Positions 8,340 through 15,196 of a stretch of 64,000 bases of DNA are shown one piece after another. Numbering within the stretch: the first letter of the stretch is position 1; the number at the start of each line of letters is the position of its first letter. The position numbers and the translations under genes were made by a program. The notes beneath the pieces were generated by a model. The model did not search any database. It was given only the letters and a program-made list of their open reading frames with translations, and had not been told where the DNA came from. Source of the stretch: Gp7-AA6 sp036395755 (GTDB lineage: Bacteria > Acidobacteriota > Thermoanaerobaculia > UBA5066 > Gp7-AA6); the NCBI GenBank assembly GCA_036395755.1, contig DASWCZ010000069.1, positions 1 through 64,000 on the forward strand, written 5' to 3'.

Positions 8340-9378
8340 GCGAGCGAAGCTCGCGGACCTCCCAGAGCAACCAGCCGATCGCCGCCCACCACGGCCCGTA
8401 CCAGCCCGGGCCGAACGCGATGTCCTCGCCTGCCGGGCGCGCAAGCTGGAAGATGGACGCCGCCGAGACCGCGGTGTAGACGAAATAACCGGGACCTCCG
8501 AACAGTGAGCCCAGGGCAATGGGCCAGACGAAGTACTGGCGGCCGATGCCCGGCGAGAAAACGAGCACCGTGAGAAAGAGCAGAAGGCTCGCGCGCGCGA
8601 TCTCGACGCGTCGAAGCAGGATCAGCGCAGCCGTGGCGGCGATCGCGAAGATCGCGGTCGCGAGCCAGTCCGGCACGCCCGGAATCAGCAGCAGCGCGTC
8701 GATCCCGTAGAGCGAGCGCAGGCCGCGGTACTCGAAGACGTTGGCTCGAATATCTTTCCAGAATCTCAAGTAGGGGACAAAAGAGAGCCCGAAGACGAGA
8801 TATGGCACCAGAACCGTGAGCACGCGCGGTTTGCCGAGCTTCCCTTTGAGCGCGAAGAGAACCGGGTGGAACCATGTCATGTGCTTCGCGAGAACCGAGG
8901 CGGAGAGAGACGCCAGGGTCGCGCCGGGCCGCTCGACGCGGCCGCTCGCGAAGAGGACCGCCAGCGTCAGAAAAAAGACCGACACGCCGTCGAATTGGCC
9001 GTGCGCGCTCGAGATCGAAATGGAAACGGGGTTCAGGAAGAAGAGCAGAGAGGCAGACAGCCCGCGGAAGCGGCCCCACCGCGAAGCGGCGATCCGGTAG
9101 AGGGTCGCCGCCGTCAGACCGTCGAAGACGAGCAGGACGAGCCCGACCGAGAAACGGAGATCGCTTCCGATCGCCTTCGCCAGGGCCGCCGCCACCTGGA
9201 GCAAAAGAGACCAGGCGGGCGAGGAATTGTAGCGGCTTGTGTCGCGATACAGCTCGCCCCCGTGCTCGAAGAGACCGACAACCTCCTCCCAGGAGTGAGT
9301 GTCGTAGTTTCCCGGAAAATACCAGAGCACCAGAAGGCGGATCGCCAGAGCCAGGACGAAGCCGACAAGGAACAGCAC
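8287..9378 (-). CDS. GT-C-type membrane glycosyltransferase (tandem paralog A)
   Basis: About 363 residues, mostly membrane helices. The first loop has FPGNYDTHSWEE and later GGELYRDTSRYNSSPAW; further on come NPVSISISSAHGQFDG and KHMTWFHPVLFA, like PIG-M/GT87-type mannosyltransferases. It is clearly paralogous to the gene at 10589-11677: both carry YFVWPxALGSLFGGxGY and end with WWxAxxWLLWExR. There is no ATG at a sensible place. I chose GTG 9378, which puts the first helix at the N-terminus and has GGGG 8 bases upstream; TTG 9396 and a CTG overlapping the previous stop are alternatives. It is the last gene of a minus-strand operon that begins with the ABC exporter. Confidence 0.7.
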   Translation of the reverse strand: MLFLVGFVLALAIRLLVLWYFPGNYDTHSWEEVVGLFEHGGELYRDTSRYNSSPAWSLLLQVAAALAKAIGSDLRFSVGLVLLVFDGLTAATLYRIAASRWGRFRGLSASLLFFLNPVSISISSAHGQFDGVSVFFLTLAVLFASGRVERPGATLASLSASVLAKHMTWFHPVLFALKGKLGKPRVLTVLVPYLVFGLSFVPYLRFWKDIRANVFEYRGLRSLYGIDALLLIPGVPDWLATAIFAIAATAALILLRRVEIARASLLLFLTVLVFSPGIGRQYFVWPIALGSLFGGPGYFVYTAVSAASIFQLARPAGEDIAFGPGWYGPWWAAIGWLLWEVRELRSLRSEGSEHAEKSLPSPP

Positions 9379-9455
9379 AGGAGCGCCCCGAGGCAAGGTC
9401 GTGACGCGAGGACGCTGATCATTCGGCCCGGTATGCCCGCCTCTTCGCTGCTTCT

Positions 9456-10592
9456 TCAGGGCGAGAGCTCCGGGAGGAGGCCCAGGTGACCGAGCAGACG
9501 GACGTAGATGTCGGGACGGCAGCCGTTCACCGGAATAACTCCCCACGCATAGACGAACGCGAGGGCAACGTACGGCACGAAGATCCAGCGGAACGCCCGC
9601 GTGTCGATCACCTCCCGGAACCCGACGACGAGCGCGAAGGGCGCCATCGCGAGGAAGTAGCGGCTCCAGTCTTCCGTCGAGATGAAGAGGTGGAGGCCGA
9701 GCTCGAACACGCAGTACCAGAAGATGACCGGAAACGGCCGCAGTCGCGAGGTCCCCACGGCATAAACGAGAGCGAGCAGAATGTGGAACTCCGCCTGGTG
9801 GTACAGCCCTTTGCGGAAGAGCTGCGGAAGGAAGCCGAACGGCACGAAGACCGAGATTTTGTCGCCGTGCTGGGAGAAAAACTCCAGGAAGTTGCCGGTC
9901 CTCGACGCGCAGAAGAGGAAGTAACCGGCCAGGCCCGCGGGGATGAGCGCGAGCCACAGGATTTCACGCAACCGGCGACGGCCCGCGAGCACGACCGCAA
10001 ACGCGGGAGCGATCATCAGCCCGGAGATTCGCGTCAGCGTCGCCAGGGCTCCGGCGACCGAAGCGCCGGCGACCCGGGATCTCTCGAGAAGGAAGACCGA
10101 CGCGAGCGTCGCCGCGATGTAGACGGCCTCCGTCGAGCCGGTCGATCGGTAGAGCAGCCATCGGGGGGGAAGGAACAGGAAGACGAGCGTCAGAAACGCG
10201 GGCGAGGAGAGCTTCCAGACGTCCCGGCAAAGACGGTAGAAGAGAAGGGTCGCTGCGCAGGTCGCGAGCACGGACACGACGAGCAGCGCCCGCTGGTATC
10301 CGAAGAACGAGAGGCCGCGGACGAGCAGCGGATAGACCGGAAAGTGGCGCAGAAAATAGGTCGGCGTGTGGACGTAGGCCAGAAGCGGGTTGTCGGGCCG
10401 GACGTCGTAGAGCGTCCGCGCCACGGTCAGGTAGTTCGGGGCGTCCCAGAAGCGGTAGACCTCCGTCATGCGCGTCAGAAACGGCGCGTAGACCAGGAAC
10501 GATCCCGCGACCGCAGCCGCGAGGAGGAGCACCTCCGGCCGGACCCGCGGCCCTCTCCGGTCGTTCGTCTCGGGTCGTCGGTCCTGGCTCAC
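9456..10592 (-). CDS. Polytopic membrane glycosyltransferase-like protein
   Basis: A 378-residue membrane protein with a GT-C-like first loop containing RFWDAPNYLTVARTLYD, then helices and loops with LYRSTGSTEAVY and TLTRISGLMIAPAF, a layout seen in ArnT/PIG-V-like mannosyltransferases. The start is GTG 10592, overlapping the stop of the upstream gene by four bases (GTGA), with GGAGG 7 bases upstream; a longer in-frame version up to 10667 would overlap that gene needlessly. It sits between two paralogous membrane glycosyltransferases, so the three probably act in sequence on one lipid-linked glycan. Sugar specificity is not readable. Confidence 0.75.
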   Translation of the reverse strand: MSQDRRPETNDRRGPRVRPEVLLLAAAVAGSFLVYAPFLTRMTEVYRFWDAPNYLTVARTLYDVRPDNPLLAYVHTPTYFLRHFPVYPLLVRGLSFFGYQRALLVVSVLATCAATLLFYRLCRDVWKLSSPAFLTLVFLFLPPRWLLYRSTGSTEAVYIAATLASVFLLERSRVAGASVAGALATLTRISGLMIAPAFAVVLAGRRRLREILWLALIPAGLAGYFLFCASRTGNFLEFFSQHGDKISVFVPFGFLPQLFRKGLYHQAEFHILLALVYAVGTSRLRPFPVIFWYCVFELGLHLFISTEDWSRYFLAMAPFALVVGFREVIDTRAFRWIFVPYVALAFVYAWGVIPVNGCRPDIYVRLLGHLGLLPELSP

Positions 10593-11677
10593 ATGCCCCT
10601 CCGGTCCCGGACCATGGGTCTCGAGTCTCGTCGCAGCTCCCAGAGCAGCCAGAAGACCGCGCTCCACCAGATACCGTGCCAGCCGGGCAGGTGCCTAAGT
10701 GGAAGATTCATTGCGTCCGGAGATCCGAGAAAGAAAGCGGACACGACGAGCGTGTAAACGGCATAGCCCGCCCCGCCGAAGAGCGACCCGAGCGCGACGG
10801 GCCAGACGAAGTAGTACTCGACGACTCCGGGAACGAAAATGAGGATCACGAGAAAGAGGAGCAAGCACGCGCGTCCGATCTCGAGCCGGCGGAAAAGAAC
10901 GACCGCGCCGAGCACCGCCACTCCGAAAATCGCCATGAGGGCCCAATCGGGGACTCCGGGAAGCTTCCTCAACATTGCGGTCCCGTAGTCTTCGGAGAGA
11001 CTGCGGTATCCAAAGACGCCGTGGAAGACGGCGTCCCGCGCGCCCCAGTAGAGAAGAAAGGACGCGAAGAAAGCTCCGTACGGCAGGAAGAACGCGAGCG
11101 ACCGGCTTCTCCCTCGGGCTCTCTGCGCGAAAAGAATCGGATGGAAAAAGGTCACGTGTTTGACGAGGAGCGAGGCCGCCAGCGCGACCGCCGTCGAGGC
11201 CGGCCGTTCGGGCTTCCGACCGGCGAGCCAGACCGCGGCGACCAGACAGAGGATCGCCACGTTGTCCCACTGAAGGTGGAAGCCCGTCACGAAGACCGAT
11301 ACGGGATTCGAGAAGAACAGAAGCGCGGCGCCGGCGGCGCTCTCGGAGGGCCGCCCGAGACGATCCCGCGCAATGCGGAACAGGAGAAACGCCGTCGCAG
11401 CGTCCGCTAGAAGAAGCAGCGAGCCGACCGCCTTTTCGAACGGGATGCCGACCGGGGAGACGGCTCGCGAGAGCCCGACAAGGAGAAACGCCCACACCGG
11501 GGAGTAGTGATACGGGGCGTCGCGATAGAGGTCTCCGCCCCGGGGCGCGAACTCGACGAACTGACGGTAGGCTCCCATGTCCCAGTTGTCCTGGAACGCG
11601 CAGAGCCAGGCCCCGCGCGCCGCCACGGTCGCCGCGAATCCGGCGGCCAAAGCCAGACGGCGGGGCGGCAGTCTCAA
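10589..11677 (-). CDS. GT-C-type membrane glycosyltransferase (tandem paralog B)
   Basis: About 362 residues, strongly similar by eye to the protein at 8287-9378 along its whole length, for example FQDNWDMGAYRQF, GGDLYRDAPYHYSPVW, KHVTFFHPILFA and YYFVWPVALGSLFGG. The start is a TTG at 11677 that overlaps the stop of the PAP2 gene by four bases (TTGA), with GAAGGG immediately before it. No ATG in frame fits. It continues the operon Wzm, Wzt, PAP2, this gene, the middle membrane protein, paralog A. It probably adds a hexose from a polyprenyl-phosphate donor. Confidence 0.72.
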   Translation of the reverse strand: MRLPPRRLALAAGFAATVAARGAWLCAFQDNWDMGAYRQFVEFAPRGGDLYRDAPYHYSPVWAFLLVGLSRAVSPVGIPFEKAVGSLLLLADAATAFLLFRIARDRLGRPSESAAGAALLFFSNPVSVFVTGFHLQWDNVAILCLVAAVWLAGRKPERPASTAVALAASLLVKHVTFFHPILFAQRARGRSRSLAFFLPYGAFFASFLLYWGARDAVFHGVFGYRSLSEDYGTAMLRKLPGVPDWALMAIFGVAVLGAVVLFRRLEIGRACLLLFLVILIFVPGVVEYYFVWPVALGSLFGGAGYAVYTLVVSAFFLGSPDAMNLPLRHLPGWHGIWWSAVFWLLWELRRDSRPMVRDRRGM

Positions 11678-12435
11678 CCCTTCGGCCGCCGCGGCCGCCG
11701 GACCGGTCGGGCCGCGGGCACCCGCCGGAACACGACCTCCGTCGCGACCGCGGAGAGGATGACCCAGAAGAGCCCGACCAGAAAGCCTGCCGTCACGTCC
11801 GTCATCCAGTGAGCCCCCAGGAACACGCGCGACCAGGCGATCATCCCGATCGCCGAGAGCGCAAGAGCGATCGCTCCGAGCCTCGGCGCGGCGCGGTCGG
11901 ACAGGTGGAACACGACCGCGGCGAGCCCGCCGAAGAAAACGGTCGACATCGCAGCGTGACCGCTCGGAAAGCTGTAACTGTGCTCGGTGACGAGCGCGGG
12001 CCAGAGATCGGGCCGCGCGCGATGAAAGGTGATCTTGAGAAGCGCGTTCAGAGCGAAGCCGCCCAAGACCGATCCGACGAAGAGGAGCGCCGAGACCGGA
12101 TGTCTCATCCAGCGCAGGAGCGCGGCCACGACGAGCGTCGCCGGCAGGACGAAGAGGTGGCTTCCGAAGAACGTCACGACCATCGCGAAGTGGTCGCGCC
12201 CCGGAGTCTGAAGTCCCCGGACGAAGAGCGTGACCTCGCGGTCGAGAGGTCCGGCCCGCGCCGTCAGGAAGACGTCGCGGGCGAGCAGGCCGAAGAGCCC
12301 GACGAGCACGGCGCAGACGAAGAACCCGGCGAGGAGAGAAATCCCGATGGCCTGGATGCGCGTGACGACGAGGTCGAAGAATCGCGGCTGCCGCCGCGGT
12401 GGGCCCGTCTCGACACCGCCTCTCAGCTCTTCCAT
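11674..12435 (-). CDS. PAP2-family lipid phosphatase
   Basis: A 253-residue membrane phosphatase of the PAP2 superfamily. All three catalytic motifs are present: KITFHRARP, YSFPSGHAAMS, and SRVFLGAHWMTDV. In this setting it may recycle undecaprenyl diphosphate released when a polysaccharide is exported or transferred, or act on another lipid phosphate. The ATG at 12435 overlaps the 3' end of the ATPase gene by 13 bases and has GGAAGG 6 bases upstream; an earlier start at 12480 would add a proline-rich stretch and overlap more. Six or so helices surround the motifs, the usual fold. Confidence 0.88.
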   Translation of the reverse strand: MEELRGGVETGPPRRQPRFFDLVVTRIQAIGISLLAGFFVCAVLVGLFGLLARDVFLTARAGPLDREVTLFVRGLQTPGRDHFAMVVTFFGSHLFVLPATLVVAALLRWMRHPVSALLFVGSVLGGFALNALLKITFHRARPDLWPALVTEHSYSFPSGHAAMSTVFFGGLAAVVFHLSDRAAPRLGAIALALSAIGMIAWSRVFLGAHWMTDVTAGFLVGLFWVILSAVATEVVFRRVPAARPVRRPRRPKG

Positions 12436-13679
12436 CGGATGCCTTCCGAGAAGCTCCAGCGGCGGTGGGGGGGGCTCCATACCCCGGCGGCCGCACGTTC
12501 CGCCGAGACCTCGAAGCGCAGGACGTCGCGCCGGTAGTCGTACGGAGATCCATCCCGCGCATGGATCGCGGCGTCCACCGAATACACGCCGGGCGCGAGA
12601 TCGAGCGACGGGATGTCCAGAATGACGGTTCCCGCGGCGGAAAGCTCGGCCGCCTCGAATCCGTCGATCGTCGTGTTCGAGCCGAAGACTGTCGCGCCGG
12701 CGACCGTCGAGATCGCGAATCCAAAGACGAAGTCGGTGATTCGCTCCGGCGCCTCGACCTCCATTACGAGCCGCGCCGGCGCTCCCGAGAGGAGCCGCGC
12801 CGACGGCCGGCCCTCCGAATCGAGAAGCCGGACCGCCTCCACCGTGGCCGCGCCCGATCCGACCCGGAGCGCCCGCTCTGCCGGCGCGGCCGTCCCGGGT
12901 TGCGCGCGACGCTCGGCCTCCCGCTCGGCAACGCGCTCGCGATAGAGGGTGACCGTCTCTCCGGCCGGGCCGTCGGCGGCGACCCGTCCGCGGTCGAGCC
13001 AGATCGCGCGGTGACAGCGCTCCGCGATCAAACCCAGATCGTGCGAGACCAAGAGGAGCGTCTTGCCGGCGCGCTCGAACTCCGCGAACTTCTCGAGAGA
13101 CCGGCGGGAGAACGCCTCGTCGCCGACGGCCAAGACCTCGTCGACGAGCAGCACGTCCGGATCGCAGTGGGCGGCGATCGAGAACCCGAGCCGAACGGCC
13201 ATGCCGGAAGAGTACGTCTTGACCGGCGCGTCCAAAAACTCCTCGAGTTCCGCGAACCGGACAATCTCGTCGAAGCGACGCGCGATTTCCTTCCGGGAGA
13301 GACCGAGCAGGAGTCCGTTGATCTCGATGTTCTCGCGGCCGGAGATCTCGGGATGAAACCCGGCGCCGAGCTCGAGCAGAGCGGCGAGCCGGCCGCGCAC
13401 GGCGACCGAGCCCGCAGTCGGCCGGAGAATGCCCGCCAGGAGCTTCAAGAGCGTGGACTTGCCCGAGCCGTTCGGTCCGACGACGCCCACCGTTTCCCCC
13501 GGCGCGATCGCGAACGAGACGTCGGTCACGGCCGGGATCGCTTCATCGGGCGCCAGGGCCCGGCCGGGTCGGCCCGAGAGGAGCGCGGACTTGAAGGTAC
13601 CGATCGAGCGCTTTCTTCCCCAGCGCCGGTAGAGCTTCGTGACCGACCGGACGTCGATTGCCGGCAGCGGCAGGATCAT
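12423..13679 (-). CDS. Polysaccharide ABC exporter ATPase, Wzt-type with C-terminal domain
   Basis: ATP-binding subunit of an ABC-2 exporter for O-antigen, teichoic acid or capsule-like polymers. Walker A is GPNGSGKST at 68-76. The GRLAALLELGAGFHPE stretch that follows the Walker A region is characteristic of the Wzt/TagH/KpsT group. The signature is YSSGM near 157 and Walker B VLLVDEVLAVGDE near 173. Residues from about 260 to the end form a beta-sandwich-like extension matching Wzt C-terminal domains, which in Wzt recognise the modified end of the exported chain. The gene overlaps the permease gene by four bases upstream and the PAP2 gene downstream. Confidence 0.92.
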   Translation of the reverse strand: MILPLPAIDVRSVTKLYRRWGRKRSIGTFKSALLSGRPGRALAPDEAIPAVTDVSFAIAPGETVGVVGPNGSGKSTLLKLLAGILRPTAGSVAVRGRLAALLELGAGFHPEISGRENIEINGLLLGLSRKEIARRFDEIVRFAELEEFLDAPVKTYSSGMAVRLGFSIAAHCDPDVLLVDEVLAVGDEAFSRRSLEKFAEFERAGKTLLLVSHDLGLIAERCHRAIWLDRGRVAADGPAGETVTLYRERVAEREAERRAQPGTAAPAERALRVGSGAATVEAVRLLDSEGRPSARLLSGAPARLVMEVEAPERITDFVFGFAISTVAGATVFGSNTTIDGFEAAELSAAGTVILDIPSLDLAPGVYSVDAAIHARDGSPYDYRRDVLRFEVSAERAAAGVWSPPHRRWSFSEGIRWKS

Positions 13680-14479
13680 GCTTCCTCCGCGATCGAGTCG
13701 CGCAGCCGCTCGAAGACGATCGCGCCGGCGGCGAGCGCGAGGATCGTCCAGACGATCATCCCCACCCAGGCGCTCGCCGGAACCGGTCGGAAAAAGAAAG
13801 CGCTCTCGTGAACCGCGACGAAGAACGGCGCGAACGGATTCAGCCAGAAGAGGAGACGCAGCCGCCCGGGGGCCGCTTCGATCGGATAGAGGATCGGCGT
13901 CAGGAAGAACGTGAGCGTGAGCAGGTTGGCGAGCAGGTCCCGCACGTCCCCGAAGTGGACCGAGAGCGACGACACGACGAGCGCGAGGCCCAGGACCATC
14001 GCGGCGAGAAGGACGAGGACCAGCGGAAACTGCAGCGCCGCCGCGTCCGGCCGGACTCTCCCGGTCACCGCGGCGATCGCGATCGCGCCCGCCAAGACCG
14101 GAAGCGCCAGGACCAGATGCGCGAACCGCGCGCCGGTGGCGACCGCGGGGAAGACCTCGGGCGTGACCGTCGTCTTGCGCAGGAGCGGGCCGTTCGCCCG
14201 GAACGTCTCAGCGGCGTCCAGGAGCGCCGAGGAGACAAAGCCCCAGCAGAGGACTCCGGCGAAGAGAAAGAGCGCGTAGGGGCGAACGTCGGAGCGCGGC
14301 GTGAAGACGAGACGGAACACCGTGGCGTAGACGAGGAGGAGGAGCAACGGGTTCAAGAGGGACCAGAGAAAACCGAGAACACCCCCGCGATACCGAGCGA
14401 GGAGCTCGCGTCGCGCGAGGGCGAGCACGAGCGCGCGCTGGCGCCAGGCGCGCTGGAGGGGGGACCACACTCGCGACAA
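13676..14479 (-). CDS. Polysaccharide ABC exporter permease, Wzm-type
   Basis: Membrane subunit (about 267 residues, six helices) of the exporter, ABC-2 permease family. The amphipathic N-terminal RRELLARYRGGVLGFLWSLLNP is the usual opening of RfbA/Wzm/TagG proteins, and the end has the FLTPILYP and NPFAPFF motifs. It starts at TTG 14479 (GGAGG 11 bases upstream) or GTG 14470; no ATG is available. Only 21 bases separate this start from the divergent LolD-like gene. It leads a six-gene minus-strand operon of exporter, phosphatase and membrane glycosyltransferases. Confidence 0.88.
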   Translation of the reverse strand: MSRVWSPLQRAWRQRALVLALARRELLARYRGGVLGFLWSLLNPLLLLLVYATVFRLVFTPRSDVRPYALFLFAGVLCWGFVSSALLDAAETFRANGPLLRKTTVTPEVFPAVATGARFAHLVLALPVLAGAIAIAAVTGRVRPDAAALQFPLVLVLLAAMVLGLALVVSSLSVHFGDVRDLLANLLTLTFFLTPILYPIEAAPGRLRLLFWLNPFAPFFVAVHESAFFFRPVPASAWVGMIVWTILALAAGAIVFERLRDSIAEEA

Positions 14480-14500
14480 GTATCCGATATCCTCCGGCGC

Positions 14501-15196
14501 GTGTCGTCGCCGGATGCGCGCGCGGCGCCTTCTTCGGCGCCCGCGGTCGTCTGCGAGCGGGTCTCCAAGGTCTATCCGGGAGCGCGGCCGGTCGTCGCCT
14601 TGGACGCGGTCGACCTCGCCGTGTCGGCCGGCGAGTTCCTCGCGATCGTCGGGCCGTCCGGAGGCGGGAAGTCGACGCTCCTGCACCTCGTCGCGGGGAT
14701 CGATCGCTCGACCTCCGGCTCGATCCGGGTCGGCGGCCGCGACATCGGAAGTCTCCCCGAGAGCGAGTTGACGCTCTATCGCCGCCGCGAAGTCGGCGTG
14801 GTCTTCCAATTCTTCAACCTGCTGCCGCATCTGACGGTCCGGGAGAACGTCGAGCTGCCGCGGCTTCTCGATGGGAGGAAGGACGCCACCCTTCGCGCGC
14901 GCGAGCTCCTCGATCGCGTCGATTTGACCGGGCGCGCTGACGCACATCCCTATGAGCTCTCGGGCGGCGAGATGCAGCGGGCTGCGATCGCGCGCGGGCT
15001 CGTCACCGGAGCACGCCTGCTCCTCGCGGACGAGCCCACGGGCAACCTCGACTCGCGACACGGAGACGAAGTTCTGGGGCTGCTCGACCAAGTGCGGCGC
15101 GAGCGGGGGGTGACCCTCCTCCTCGCGACGCACTCGCCGGCGGCCGCGCGGCGGGCGGACCGGACCGTCGAGCTCTCCGATGGACGCATCTCGTGA
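14501..15196 (+). CDS. LolD/MacB-type ABC transporter ATPase
   Basis: A 231-residue ATPase of the lipoprotein-release/macrolide-export class. Walker A GPSGGGKST is at 51-59, the Q-loop is in VVFQFFNLLPHLTVRENVELP, the signature LSGGEMQRAAIARG is near 153, and Walker B LLLADEPTGNLD near 173; that last phrase marks the LolD/MacB/FtsE group. It starts at GTG 14501 without a clear ribosome binding site, and its stop overlaps the start of the FtsX-like permease by four bases (GTGA), so the two form one transporter of the mechanotransmission type. Confidence 0.93.
   Translation: MSSPDARAAPSSAPAVVCERVSKVYPGARPVVALDAVDLAVSAGEFLAIVGPSGGGKSTLLHLVAGIDRSTSGSIRVGGRDIGSLPESELTLYRRREVGVVFQFFNLLPHLTVRENVELPRLLDGRKDATLRARELLDRVDLTGRADAHPYELSGGEMQRAAIARGLVTGARLLLADEPTGNLDSRHGDEVLGLLDQVRRERGVTLLLATHSPAAARRADRTVELSDGRIS

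Noticed and set aside
10589..12724. Extended 711-codon version of the paralog B glycosyltransferase
   Set aside because: The first half overlaps the PAP2 and Wzt genes in another frame and lacks membrane helices; a TTG coupled to the PAP2 stop is the better start.
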